This document shows, piece after piece, positions 48,853 to 57,606 of a DNA stretch of 64,000 nucleotides; the first letter of the stretch is position 1; every line of letters starts with the position of its first letter. The DNA lies in the NCBI RefSeq assembly GCF_024227715.1, contig NZ_CP100448.1, positions 1,054,001-1,118,000 of the forward strand. The letters are read 5' to 3'. Under the pieces are notes generated by a model, which was not told the DNA's origin, searched no databases, and worked only from the letters and a program-made list of their open reading frames with translations. The translations under genes and the position numbers were made by a program. This stretch comes from Halomarina litorea (GTDB taxonomy: Archaea > Halobacteriota > Halobacteria > Halobacteriales > Haloarculaceae).

Positions 48853-49572
48853 GTGCAAGTCGTCGGCTATCGCCCCCTCGACCCGTCGCTCCGCGTGGCG
48901 AGCGACGACGTCGTCGAGGCCCTCCCGCTGACGCCGGGGACGGACCTCGCCTTCCGACTGGGGGAACGTCACTGCGCCGGGACCGTCCAGAACGGCCGCC
49001 ACGCCCCCTGTTCGAACCCCGGCGCGCCCTACTGTCCCACCCACACCGTGCCGTGGTCGGTGGCGAGCAACGCGGACTCCGAGGAGGAACACGCGGTCTA
49101 CCTCGCCGCGTTCGCCCCGGCGACGTTCAAGGTGGGCGTCACCCGGTCGTGGCGACTCCCGACGCGACTCGAAGAACAGGGGGCCGACCGCGCAGCGCAC
49201 GTCCACACCGTCTCGGACGGGCGCGTCGCCCGCGAGGTGGAAGCCGACATCGCCCGCGAGGTGGGCGACCAGGTGCGCGTGGCGACGAAACTCGCCGGCC
49301 TCCACCGGGCGGTCGACGACGGGGCGTGGGAGGCGCTCCTCGCCGACTTCCGCGTCATCGAGCGCTTCGACTTCGACTACGGGTTCGACCTCTCGGGCCG
49401 GCCCGTCGCGGAAACGATGCTCACGGGTCGGGTCGTCGGGACGAAGGGTCGACTGCTCGTCCTCGAACGCGAGGGGACGGTCTACGCCGTGGACCTGCGT
49501 GACCTCGTGGGCTACGACCTGCGTGAGGGTCCCGACGACCGGGCGCGACAGGCGAGCCTCACGAGTTTCTGA
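48853..49572 (+). CDS. DUF2797 family protein
   Basis: A 239-aa protein from GTG 48853. A zinc-ribbon-like section (CAGTVQNGRHAPCSNPGAPYCPTH) with three Cys and a terminal His lies at residues ~42-64; EEHAVYLAAFAPATFKVGVTRSWRLPTRLEEQGA is the GIY-YIG-like region (the segments VYLA and FKVGVT); and the C-terminus holds an OB-like fold (GRVVGTKGRLLVLEREGTVY). The family is conserved in archaea and bacteria with unknown activity; similarity to a GIY-YIG nuclease fold is suggested by shape only. Confidence 0.85.
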   Translation: MQVVGYRPLDPSLRVASDDVVEALPLTPGTDLAFRLGERHCAGTVQNGRHAPCSNPGAPYCPTHTVPWSVASNADSEEEHAVYLAAFAPATFKVGVTRSWRLPTRLEEQGADRAAHVHTVSDGRVAREVEADIAREVGDQVRVATKLAGLHRAVDDGAWEALLADFRVIERFDFDYGFDLSGRPVAETMLTGRVVGTKGRLLVLEREGTVYAVDLRDLVGYDLREGPDDRARQASLTSF

Positions 49573-49608
49573 GGCCGCGAAAACGAAGGGTCGTGCGTCG
49601 GTGTCCGT

Positions 49609-50049
49609 CTACCGCTCTTCGAGAGCGTCCGCGATGCGGCCGACTTCGCGTCGCAGGTCGTGGAGTTCGTCGCGCGTCTTGCGGATCTCGCGGACGAGTT
49701 CCTCGTTGCCACCCTCCTCGCTGGCACCGGGGCCGCGGCCACGGCCGCCGGGACCGCCGGGGCCGCCACCCATACCGGGGGGACCGCCGCCCATGCCGCC
49801 GGGGCCGCCGCCGCCACCCATCATGCCACCCATCATCTGGGCGAAGGGGTTGCCGCCGCCCATGCCGCCGGGGCCGCCACCGCCGCCGAAGGCCTCCTCG
49901 AGTCGCTCCTCGGGGGAGCCCTCGCCCTCTTCGCCGTCGCGCTCCTCCGCTCGCTGCTGGCGGATCTCCTCGACGCGCTCTCGGAAGGACTTCTCCTCCC
50001 CGGCGTCGTCGCTGGACTCCTCGGTCGGCGTCTCGTCGTCTTCAGCCAT
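49609..50049 (-). CDS. Gly/Met-rich low-complexity protein with terminal coiled coil
   Basis: A 146-aa protein. Residues ~1-50 are acidic and helical (FRERVEEIRQQRAEERDGEEG); residues ~55-108 are a Gly/Met/Pro low-complexity tract (GGGGPGGMGGGNPFAQMMGG and two similar units); residues ~113-146 form a coiled coil (LVREIRKTRDELHDLRREVG). The order suggests a flexible oligomeric scaffold. Conserved-looking in haloarchaea; function unknown. It lies alone between DUF2797 and the PGF-CTERM pair. Confidence 0.72.
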   Translation of the reverse strand: MAEDDETPTEESSDDAGEEKSFRERVEEIRQQRAEERDGEEGEGSPEERLEEAFGGGGGPGGMGGGNPFAQMMGGMMGGGGGPGGMGGGPPGMGGGPGGPGGRGRGPGASEEGGNEELVREIRKTRDELHDLRREVGRIADALEER

Positions 50050-50140
50050 GACCGGTGGTTCTCGTGCGCGTCACAAAAACGTGGTGCACTCCGTCGGGCC
50101 GACCTCGACGGAAAGAAAGCCGGTCGGTAGACCGCGGACC

Positions 50141-50476
50141 TCAGCGCCGCCGGAGGACGGCGACGACGCCCGAGGCGGCGACGAGGAGGACGACGGCGTT
50201 GAACGCGGCGTGGTAGAGCGGTCGGTACCGGTCGCTCACCCAGACGTCGATGGCCGCCGAGACGCTCGTGTAGAGGTTGGCCGTCGCCACCAGCACGACC
50301 AGTACGAGCACAGCCAGCGCGCCGTACTGGACGTACCGCACGAGTTCGCCGCGGTCGAGCGAGCGCAGGCCGCTGCCGCCGTCCGGCGCCGACCGGGACT
50401 GCGACCGGCCCGCGACCCCGGACCGTCGGTCCGTCTCCCCGTCCGCGTCCGTCTCCGGCGTACCAGTCTCGGTCAC
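50141..50476 (-). CDS. Membrane protein co-encoded with a PGF-CTERM protein
   Basis: A 111-aa protein from a GTG that overlaps the preceding stop (GTGA at 50473-50476). A disordered N-terminus (~45 residues) is followed by two spans (YGALAVLVLVVLVATANLY, AAFNAVVLLVAASGVVAVL). The tight overlap argues that it acts with the PGF-CTERM protein, for example as a membrane partner; this is inference. Family not certain. Confidence 0.75.
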   Translation of the reverse strand: MTETGTPETDADGETDRRSGVAGRSQSRSAPDGGSGLRSLDRGELVRYVQYGALAVLVLVVLVATANLYTSVSAAIDVWVSDRYRPLYHAAFNAVVLLVAASGVVAVLRRR

Positions 50477-51489
50477 GTCGACCGCCTCCGGGCGATGCCG
50501 ACGGCGGCGAGCAGTGCGGCGAGTGCGGCGAGAACGCCGAAGCCGGGGCCGTCGCCGCTGGTCGTGGCTCTGTCACTCGGGGTGGGCTGTGGGCTGTCCT
50601 GACCGTTCGTGTCGGACTCGAAGTCGCTCACTTCGAGGTCGACCTCCCGTCTGGTGGTGTTCACGCTGATGGTCTCCGTGGGGTCGAGGGCGGCGGGCGC
50701 GCGGACGGTGTCGACGACGACGTCGTCGCGCAGCAACACCGCGTCGAGGTAGTAGTTGTAGTCGGTCGGGACGGTGAGGTTCACCGAGGGAGTGACGGTC
50801 CGGCCGGAGCGCACCTCGCCGATGGCGACGCGGGCCTCGTCGGCGACGATGTTCGAGTCGGCCTGCCGGGCCTTCACGACGAGTTCGAGGTCGGTCGCCG
50901 GGTCGTCGCCGGTGTTCGTCAAGAACGCCGAGACGTCGAGGGTCGTCCGGCCGTCGCCCGCCGAACGGACGCTGAACTCGACTGCGGGGAGGTCGGCCCC
51001 CGAGAACCGGTGGAACTGGAGGCCCGACCGGAGGTAGGGGGGCCGGAGGCCGTCGAGACCGCTGACGGTCCGGGCGGCAGTCTCGACGCGCCGGTCGGCG
51101 ACGTAGACGACCGACTCGATGCGGTAGCCGCCCTCGCGGGCGACGGTGAGGTTCGCGGGCACGCCCCGCTCGCGGGCCGCGGTGAGGTCACCGACGCGGA
51201 CCCGTTCGACTGTCTCCAGCATCCCAGACTCGCTGTCGACGGCCCGGACGAGCACCGTCACGTTCTCCGCCGGGCCGCCGCGGTGGTCGAGGAACGTCTC
51301 GACCCGGAGCGTCGCCGTCTCGCCGGTCACCGTGCCGGGACCGATAGTCATCTCGGTGACGGAGAGGTGGCTCTCCGGCGGCGGGTCCGTGGGCGGGTCG
51401 GCCACCACGTCGGGTGCGACCGCCGCGGTGCCGACCGAGAGGACCGTCACGGCGACCGCCGCCGCGACGAGGAGGGTTCTCGTGTCCAT
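50473..51489 (-). CDS. PGF-CTERM-anchored surface protein
   Basis: A 338-aa secreted protein. N-terminal Sec signal LLVAAAVAVTVLSVGTAAVA; two or more Ig-like beta domains (ATLRVETFLDHRGGPAENVTV, RTTLDVSAFLTNTGDDPATD); a Thr/Asp-rich stretch; and the sorting tail GDGPGFGVLAALAALLAAVG followed by ARRRST. PGF plus a hydrophobic span plus Arg-rich end is the signal cut by archaeosortase A, which attaches the protein to a lipid. The archaeosortase itself is not in this window. Fits the haloarchaeal DUF7490-type family. Confidence 0.9.
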   Translation of the reverse strand: MDTRTLLVAAAVAVTVLSVGTAAVAPDVVADPPTDPPPESHLSVTEMTIGPGTVTGETATLRVETFLDHRGGPAENVTVLVRAVDSESGMLETVERVRVGDLTAARERGVPANLTVAREGGYRIESVVYVADRRVETAARTVSGLDGLRPPYLRSGLQFHRFSGADLPAVEFSVRSAGDGRTTLDVSAFLTNTGDDPATDLELVVKARQADSNIVADEARVAIGEVRSGRTVTPSVNLTVPTDYNYYLDAVLLRDDVVVDTVRAPAALDPTETISVNTTRREVDLEVSDFESDTNGQDSPQPTPSDRATTSGDGPGFGVLAALAALLAAVGIARRRST

Positions 51490-51698
51490 GCCGTGACACT
51501 CGACAGGGCAGTAATATGCTTTGTGTGCGGACAGTTCGTCGCCAAAACCCGTCGTGCCTCGCTTCTGTGCGCGCGCTATCGCTCGCTCGACCCGGCACCT
51601 CCTGCGGTGGGCGAGGGCCGCACTCCGGACTCCCCGTCGGGAAGTGAGTGCCGTGACCGGACCGCCCTTCGCGCCGTTCGACCGCGGGTGTCGCCGGG

Positions 51699-53003
51699 TC
51701 AGGCGTACGCCTCGAACTCACGGCCGAAGGCGAGGAAGTAGCCCACGCCGACGAGACCGACTGCTGTCGCCAATCCGAACGCCAGTTGCGGGTCCCGTCC
51801 GTAGAGCCACCCGCCGAGGAGCGCCGAGGGGATGACGACGGTGTTGCGCACGAGGTAGTACGTCCCGGTCACGCGCCCGCCCGCGTCGCGTTCGGCCGGG
51901 CCGACGATGAGCGCCTTGTGGGCGGGGAGGCCGGCGAACCGCAGGCCGGAGAAGGCGAACAGCGCGACCAGCACCCACTGGTCGGGCGGGGCGACAATCA
52001 GGAGGACCGGGAAGACGGCGTACACCGCGAACCCGAGGGCGACGACGGGTTTCAGCCCCGTGCGCTCGGCGAGTTTCGAGACGGGAACTTTCGTCGCGAT
52101 GGCGACGACCATCTCGACGGCCAGGAGGACGCCGAAGAAGGCGTCGGGCCGGAGTGTGACGCCGAAGCCCGCGAATCCTACCCCCAGGAACTCGGTGACG
52201 ACGATGACGAAGAAGACGTACACCATCCCGTTGGCGAACCGAATCAGGGTGTCGGCGACGAGCAGTGGCCGCAGGGTTGCGGGGAGTGTTCGGAGGTCCG
52301 CGAGCACCTGTCGGACGCCTTCGAACCGCTTGCCGACGGTGTCCTCGCTCGCGTCGTAGAGGTAGTGCTGGGCGACGGTCGCCGCCGCGCCGAACCCCAC
52401 CGCCACGAGGAGGACGGCCTGAAACCCGTCGAGGAAGCCCGCGGTAGTCGCCAGAAGTGCGGCGGCGATGAGGGGACCGAGGAGGAACCCGACCCGGCGG
52501 AAGATTTCGGTGCTCGCGAAGCCCATCGCGAGTCGGTCCGGCGGGACGCTCTGCTTGACGATGGCGAACGTCGCCCCGATGCCGAACGACTTCCAGCCCT
52601 GCGTGAGAAAGAGGCCGACGAACACCCACGTCCACGCGGGCAGGGCGAGGCCCCCCAGACTGTCGGGGAACGTCGGCGCGAGGTACCAGACGACGAAGCC
52701 GAGCGTCGAGACGCTCCCGAAGGCCGTCAGCGCGACCCGCGAGCCGATTCGGTCCGACAGCGCCCCACCGGGATAGGGGTACAGCGCCCCGACGAGGTTG
52801 CCGACGCTCCCGTAGAGACCGACGACGGCGGCGCTCGCACCCAGCACCCGGAGGTACTCCGGGACGTATCGGCTCGTCATCTGGAAGGCGAGGCTGAACG
52901 CGAGCATCGCCAGCGAGAGGGCGAGCACGTCGCGTTCCAGCGCGAAGAACTGCCGGAACGAGTCGAGGACGTCGACGTCGCTCGACTCCCGTTCCGTTAC
53001 CAT
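51699..53003 (-). CDS. Major facilitator superfamily transporter
   Basis: A 434-aa protein with 12 predicted spans, started at ATG 53003 (MVTERESSDVDVLD). The N-half has YPYPGGALSDRIGSRVALTAFG, the conserved loop 2-3 motif (GALSDRIGSR); the C-half has VSKLAERTGLKPVVALGFAVY. The pattern is that of drug/metabolite efflux or uptake carriers; substrate unknown. It stands alone; 210 nt of unassigned sequence lies between it and the PGF-CTERM gene, and 210 nt between its start and the next plus-strand gene. Confidence 0.9.
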   Translation of the reverse strand: MVTERESSDVDVLDSFRQFFALERDVLALSLAMLAFSLAFQMTSRYVPEYLRVLGASAAVVGLYGSVGNLVGALYPYPGGALSDRIGSRVALTAFGSVSTLGFVVWYLAPTFPDSLGGLALPAWTWVFVGLFLTQGWKSFGIGATFAIVKQSVPPDRLAMGFASTEIFRRVGFLLGPLIAAALLATTAGFLDGFQAVLLVAVGFGAAATVAQHYLYDASEDTVGKRFEGVRQVLADLRTLPATLRPLLVADTLIRFANGMVYVFFVIVVTEFLGVGFAGFGVTLRPDAFFGVLLAVEMVVAIATKVPVSKLAERTGLKPVVALGFAVYAVFPVLLIVAPPDQWVLVALFAFSGLRFAGLPAHKALIVGPAERDAGGRVTGTYYLVRNTVVIPSALLGGWLYGRDPQLAFGLATAVGLVGVGYFLAFGREFEAYA

Positions 53004-53213
53004 AGAGCGTTCTCGACCGGTCGGGGCATGAATCCTGCGAGGTGTGTCACCTTTTCTCAGGGGTGGTCCGGCGACACCTCGCTGTCGCCGGGCGTCATGT
53101 CGAGCGAAGAACTCTCGACCGCCCATTTGCTATCGCGGCATACGATGTATGACGACTCCACCACGCTCGTCGAATCGGGGAGGTTTTTACCCGCTCGACG
53201 CGCGAGAGGTGGT

Positions 53214-53405
53214 ATGACAGAATCCGCGTCGGGGACCGACATGGAGATGGGACTCGCGATGGTGTTCGGCTTGCTCGGAATCGGCGGCGCGTTCGTGATG
53301 TACGTCGCGGCGACGGGCCACGATCAGGTGCTCTCGGGGTGGGGCTTCGCGGCGGCGATGCTGGCCGGCGGCATCCTCATCGCGGCGCTCCACCTCTACG
53401 GGTAG
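53214..53405 (+). CDS. 63-aa two-span membrane protein
   Basis: From ATG 53214 (MTESASGTDMEMG). Two spans: LAMVFGLLGIGGAFVMYVAA and GWGFAAAMLAGGILIAALHLY. The TATA-like GGTTTTTACC at ~53182-53191 lies ~25-30 nt upstream. It starts a run of four co-directional genes (this, DUF7123-like, SRPBCC, nitrilase). Haloarchaea-restricted family of unknown role. Confidence 0.78.
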   Translation: MTESASGTDMEMGLAMVFGLLGIGGAFVMYVAATGHDQVLSGWGFAAAMLAGGILIAALHLYG

Positions 53406-53437
53406 CCGAAATCGTTAATCCGCCGAATCCCTTATCG

Positions 53438-53674
53438 ATGGGTATGGCAGAGTTGAGCGACGAAGACCAGCGTATCCTCGACCACCTCCGCGAGAGCGTG
53501 GCGCGGGGGGACCGCTACTTCCGGGCCAAGCGCATCGCCGAGAGCATCGGACTGTCGGCGAAGCAGGTGGGGTCCCGACTCCCGCGTCTCGCCGACAGCA
53601 CCGAGGACGTCGAGATCGAGAAGTGGGGTCGCGCTCGCTCGACCACGTGGCGCGTGACTCCCGGCGGCGCGTAG
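53438..53674 (+). CDS. DUF7123-like winged-helix protein
   Basis: 78 aa from ATG 53438 (an ATG two codons later is also possible). A winged helix: DEDQRILDHLRESVARGDRYF, KRIAESIGLSAKQVGSRLPRL and WGRARSTTWRVTPGG. It is likely DNA-binding; targets unknown. Conserved in haloarchaea. Spacing of 32 nt from the two-span gene suggests co-transcription. CCGCCGAATCCCTTATCG just upstream could hold an independent promoter (CTTATCG). Confidence 0.82.
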   Translation: MGMAELSDEDQRILDHLRESVARGDRYFRAKRIAESIGLSAKQVGSRLPRLADSTEDVEIEKWGRARSTTWRVTPGGA

Positions 53675-53725
53675 GGGTTCCGGCAACCCCGAGGAGGTTT
53701 TTACGCCGGGGCGTGAAGGGTGTCC

Positions 53726-54154
53726 ATGACCGTCCGGGTAGAGCGTACGTTCGAACTCGATGCACCCCCCGCGGACGTCTGGTCGTTCATCGCGGACCCG
53801 GCCAAACGCGCCCGCCCAATCAGCGTCGTCACGGAGTTCGAGGAGACGGGCGAGGGGACTGCCACGTGGCACGTCAAACTCCCCATCCCGCTCGTCAATC
53901 GGACCATCCCAATCGAGACGCGCGAGACCGACCGCCGGGAACCGGAGTACGTCCGGTTCGTTGGGCGCTCGAAGGTGATGCGCGTCGTCGGCGAGCACGA
54001 ACTGGAGGCCGTCGACGGCGGCGGAACCCGCCTCACCAACCGCTTCACCGTCGACGGGAAGCTTCCCGGCGTCGAGAAGTTCTTCAAGCGGAACCTCGAC
54101 GGCGAACTGGACAACCTCGAAGACGCCATCCGGCGTGACCTCGCTACCGCCTGA
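53726..54154 (+). CDS. SRPBCC (START-like) family protein
   Basis: A 142-aa lipid/ligand-binding fold from ATG 53726 (MTVRVERTFELDAPPADVWS). FIADPAKRARPISVVTEFEETG, HVKLPIPLVNRTIPIETRET and GGGTRLTNRFTVDGKLPGVEKFF define the helix-grip fold. TTTTTACG ~26 nt upstream is a good TATA box. The nitrilase-type gene begins 2 nt after its stop, so they are one unit. Confidence 0.88.
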   Translation: MTVRVERTFELDAPPADVWSFIADPAKRARPISVVTEFEETGEGTATWHVKLPIPLVNRTIPIETRETDRREPEYVRFVGRSKVMRVVGEHELEAVDGGGTRLTNRFTVDGKLPGVEKFFKRNLDGELDNLEDAIRRDLATA

Positions 54155-54156
54155 CC

Positions 54157-54954
54157 ATGCGCCTGGCACTCGCCCAACTCGTCGTCGAGGGAAGCGACGT
54201 GGAGGGGAACATCTCGCGCGCGGAGGACGCCATCGCCCGGGCCGCCGACCGCGGGGCCGACCTCGTCGTCCTCCCGGAACTGTTCAACGTGGGGTACTTC
54301 GCCTTCGACAGCTACGCCCGCGAGGCCGAGTCGCTCGACGGGCCGACGCTCTCGCGTGTCGCCGACGCCGCCCGCCACCACGAGGTGGGCGTCGTCGCCG
54401 GGAGCATCGTCGAGGACCTCGCGACGACCGAGGGCGGCCCCGCCGAGGAGGGCCTCGCCAACACCTCGGTGTTCCTCGACCGGGACGGCGACCGACGGGC
54501 CGTCTACCGGAAACACCACCTCTTCGGCTACGACTCCGCCGAGGCGGAACTGCTCGTCCCCGGCGAGCAGGTGCCCACGGTTGACTTCGACGGGTTCACC
54601 GTCGGCGTCACCACCTGTTACGACCTCCGGTTCCCCGAACTGTACCGGCGACTGGTCGACGCGGGCGCGACGCTCGTCTGCGTCCCCAGCGCGTGGCCCT
54701 ATCCGCGGGTCGAACACTGGACGCTCCTCACGCGCGCGCGTGCGGTGGAGAACCAGTTCTACGTCGGGGCCGCGAACGGCTCCGGCGAGTTCGAGTCGGC
54801 CACCCTGCTCGGCCGCTCCGCCGTCTACGACCCCTGGGGGACGACGCTCGCCGGGAGCGGCGACGACCCCGCACTCGTCGTCGCGGACTGCGACCCCGAC
54901 CGGGTCGAAGCGGTCCGCGAGGAGTTCCCGGCGCTCGCCGACCGGCGGCGCTGA
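54157..54954 (+). CDS. Nitrilase-superfamily amidohydrolase
   Basis: A 265-aa carbon-nitrogen hydrolase. The catalytic triad is complete: Glu41 in LVVLPELFNVGYF, Lys119 in YRKHHLFGYD and Cys154 in TTCYDLRFPELYR. ARAVENQFYVGAANGSG is a further family stretch. It hydrolyses an amide or nitrile such as omega-amides or carbamoyl compounds; the substrate is not known. Coupled to the SRPBCC gene upstream (2-nt gap). Confidence 0.92.
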   Translation: MRLALAQLVVEGSDVEGNISRAEDAIARAADRGADLVVLPELFNVGYFAFDSYAREAESLDGPTLSRVADAARHHEVGVVAGSIVEDLATTEGGPAEEGLANTSVFLDRDGDRRAVYRKHHLFGYDSAEAELLVPGEQVPTVDFDGFTVGVTTCYDLRFPELYRRLVDAGATLVCVPSAWPYPRVEHWTLLTRARAVENQFYVGAANGSGEFESATLLGRSAVYDPWGTTLAGSGDDPALVVADCDPDRVEAVREEFPALADRRR

Positions 54955-55383
54955 CGCGCTCCTCGCCGCAGTCGAGTGCTACGCGGGTCTCCCCGCCGCT
55001 CCGGGGACGACGGACGACTGGTACTGCCGGGGCATCGGCGAGGCAGGTCGGCAACCTTTATACGGCGTAGGGAACAATGGATGAATGCCGGAACGACGCT
55101 TTTCTCGTCGCACCGGCACAACGGACGACCGCCACCCACAGCGGTCACCCGGGGTGTGCCCGGACCCCGGTGACCGCATCCGCGCCCACCCCACCCCCTC
55201 TCCGTCTTCGTCACCTCTCTCACCGACGAGCGTCGCTGGTCGTGTGGTCTCGAAAGAATCCGACTCGTCGCCGGTTCGGGGGCCGATACACCGGACCGAC
55301 CACGCTTCCGGCGGGTCGCTCCGTCACTCGTCGTCCTGCTCGGAGTCCGACTACTGCTCGGACACGCGGAGCGGTCCTCGCTG
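54955..55383. other. 429-nt stretch without a convincing gene, with a strong promoter-like box
   Basis: A clear TATA-like CTTTATA at 55056-55062 is followed 15-25 nt later by three ATGs (55077, 55081, 55085), but all frames opened there are Arg/Ser/Pro-rich and unlike haloarchaeal proteins; the longest runs antisense into the aldehyde dehydrogenase gene. A non-coding transcript starting near 55086 is possible. Nothing else is recognisable up to 55383. Confidence 0.45.
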
Positions 55384-56925
55384 TTACTCGTCGTCCGAGG
55401 TCTTGATGTCCGCCGAGAGCCCCTGTGCCATCTGGATGTCCTTCGAGTTGTTGAGCGTCCACGCGGTGCGCTCGGTGACGGCCTCGATGACCTCGCGGGC
55501 CGAGGGGTAGCCGTTGCCGGACTTCTTCACGCCGCCGAACGGGAGGTGGACCTCCGCGCCGATACACGGCAGGTTGCCGTACGCGAGGCCGATTTCGGCG
55601 TTGTCGCGGAAGTAGTTGACCTGCCGGTAGTCCTCGGAGACGATGGCTCCGGCGAGACCGTAGGGCGTGTCGTTGTGGATGTCGACCCCTCGCTCGATGT
55701 CGCCGCTGTACTTCATCAGGGCGACGTGCGGGCCGAAGACCTCCTCGCGGATGGAGCGCAGTTCGCCCTCGTCGTCGTAGTCGACCTCGTAGACGAACGG
55801 GCCGACCCAGTTGCCCGCTTCGTGACCGTCGGGAATCTCGTCGTCAGCGAGTTCCGTGCGGTCGACGAGGACCTCCGTGGCCTCCTCGCGGGCGAGGTCG
55901 TTGTACTTCTGAATCTTCTCGACGTGCTCCGGTTCGATGGCCGGCCCCATGAACGTCTCCTCCTCGAGTGGGTCGCCGACCGAGATGCCCTCCGCGACCT
56001 CCACGAAGCGCTCCTTGAACTCGTCGTAGACGTCCTCGTGGACGATGAGGCGCTCGCTCGAAACGCAGCGCTGTCCGGTCGTCTTGAAGCTCGACATCAC
56101 GGCGGAGTGGACGGCGATGTCGAGGTCCGCGCTCTCCGTGATGACGATGCCGTTCTTCCCGCCCATCTCGCAGGCCGCGAGTTTGCCGGGTTCGCCGCCG
56201 ACGGCGTCGGCGATGGAGTGGCCGACCTCCGCACTGCCGGTGAAGAGGACGGTGTCGATGTCGGGCGAGTCGACGATGGCCGCGCCGGCGTCGCCGTAGC
56301 CCTGAATCATGTTGAAGACGCCCTCGGGGATGCCGGTCTCCTCGAACATCTCGGCGATGACCTGCCCGCAGAGGGGAGTCTGCTCGGCGGGCTTCCAGAC
56401 GACGGTGTTGCCGTGGACGAGCGCCACGGCCATGTGCCAGAACGGGATGGCGACCGGGAAGTTCCACGGAGTGATGCAGCCGACGACGCCGCGCGGTTTC
56501 CGGCGCATGTAGGCGTCCTTCGCGGCGATTTCGGAGGGGACCACGTCGCCCTGCGGGTGGCGGGCGTCGCCCGCCGCCCACTCGACCATGTGCCACGCCT
56601 CGGTGACGTCGGCTTTCCCCTCGCTGATCTCCTTGCCGCACTCGCGGGTGACGACCTCCCCGAGTTCTTCGTGGCGGTCGCGCAGTTCGTGGTAGATCTC
56701 CCAGAGGTACTCCGCGCGGTCGATGTAGGAGAGTTCGCGCCACTCCTCGGCGGCGGCGTCGGCGGCCTCGATGGCGCGTTCGACGTCCGCCTCGGTGCCA
56801 CGGTGGAACTCCGCGATGGTCTCGCCCGTCGCGGGGTTGACCGACTCGAACGTCTCGTCGCCTTCGCCCTCGGTGAACTCGCCGGCGATGTAGTGCTGGT
56901 GGACCTCCTGGACTTGCTGGCTCAT
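55384..56925 (-). CDS. NAD(P)-dependent aldehyde dehydrogenase
   Basis: A 513-aa ALDH. Asn155 in TPWNFPVAIP, Glu253 in ACEMGGKNG and the nucleophile Cys287 in TTGQRCVSSERLIV are all present; FTGSAEVGHSIAD is the NAD-loop GxxxxG. Started at ATG 56925 (MSQQVQEVHQHYI); the upstream open frame is basic and untranslated-looking. The TGQRC form is common in archaeal ALDHs for semialdehydes and in glyceraldehyde or 2,5-dioxovalerate enzymes; the substrate is not defined. Isolated gene; a TATA-like AAACTTACC lies ~10-15 nt upstream. Confidence 0.95.
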   Translation of the reverse strand: MSQQVQEVHQHYIAGEFTEGEGDETFESVNPATGETIAEFHRGTEADVERAIEAADAAAEEWRELSYIDRAEYLWEIYHELRDRHEELGEVVTRECGKEISEGKADVTEAWHMVEWAAGDARHPQGDVVPSEIAAKDAYMRRKPRGVVGCITPWNFPVAIPFWHMAVALVHGNTVVWKPAEQTPLCGQVIAEMFEETGIPEGVFNMIQGYGDAGAAIVDSPDIDTVLFTGSAEVGHSIADAVGGEPGKLAACEMGGKNGIVITESADLDIAVHSAVMSSFKTTGQRCVSSERLIVHEDVYDEFKERFVEVAEGISVGDPLEEETFMGPAIEPEHVEKIQKYNDLAREEATEVLVDRTELADDEIPDGHEAGNWVGPFVYEVDYDDEGELRSIREEVFGPHVALMKYSGDIERGVDIHNDTPYGLAGAIVSEDYRQVNYFRDNAEIGLAYGNLPCIGAEVHLPFGGVKKSGNGYPSAREVIEAVTERTAWTLNNSKDIQMAQGLSADIKTSDDE

Positions 56926-57056
56926 AGCGTGGTAAGTTTTGCGCGAGGTCGCCTCAAAAAGACCCACCCTCCGGGCGGTCGGGTTCTGGTCCCCGTTCGG
57001 GACTGTCCGGCGCGTCAGGCACCACGTTCTTCCCGTTGGCGGTCGTCCGACGGGAT

Positions 57057-57560
57057 ATGGACTCCGACGACGAGTACGACATCCCGGTGAGCATCGAGTC
57101 GCCCGACGCCGAGGGCGTCCCACCCGAGGTGGACGAGGCAGCGCTCCGCCGGATGCAGGCCGTGGCGGACCTCATGGACGAGGCCGTCGAGATTCCCGGC
57201 ACGGGTATCAAGGTCGGTCTGGACCCCCTCCTCGGGGTCATCCCCGGCGCGGGGGACGCGGTGAGCGCGGGCATCTCCCTGTACATCGTCCTCGAGGCGG
57301 CGAACCTCGGTGTCCCCTACGACGTCGTCGTGAAGATGCTCGGAAACGTCGCCATCGACACCGCCGGCGGGTCGGTGCCCGTCCTCGGGACCATCTTCGA
57401 CACGTTCTGGAAGGCCAACACGTGGAACGTCCGGATGGTCGAGGAGGCACTCGGCGTCGACCTCGGCGACTTCGACGTGGAGGCCGACGACGAACTCGGT
57501 CTCGACTCCGACACGGACGACGACGATGACGGCGGTATCGTCATCGACGTCGACGACTAA
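57057..57560 (+). CDS. DUF4112 family membrane protein
   Basis: A 167-aa protein from ATG 57057. The DUF4112 signature is the LADLMDEAVEIPGTGIKVGLDPLLGVIPGAGD stretch (residues ~40-70, in parts: IPGTGIKVGLDPLLG and VIPGAGDAVSAGISLYIV). Two hydrophobic helices follow (SAGISLYIVLEAANLG and VLGTIFDTFWKANTWN). The tail is Asp-rich. Function unknown in all domains of life. Divergent from the aldehyde dehydrogenase (131 nt). Confidence 0.88.
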   Translation: MDSDDEYDIPVSIESPDAEGVPPEVDEAALRRMQAVADLMDEAVEIPGTGIKVGLDPLLGVIPGAGDAVSAGISLYIVLEAANLGVPYDVVVKMLGNVAIDTAGGSVPVLGTIFDTFWKANTWNVRMVEEALGVDLGDFDVEADDELGLDSDTDDDDDGGIVIDVDD

Positions 57561-57606
57561 GGCTCCGACCAACAACGGTTAGTACGCCGACCCGTCACGG
57601 TCGGAC

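Noticed and set aside
49740-49890. CRISPR-like or VNTR array in a GGC/GCC-rich tract
   Set aside because: The repetition is explained by codons for the Gly/Met-rich tract of the gene at 49609-50049; there are no unique spacers.
55085-55510. A 141-codon ORF behind the strong TATA box
   Set aside because: Ser/Arg/Pro-rich product, and the 3' third is antisense to the aldehyde dehydrogenase; a non-coding RNA is the better hypothesis.
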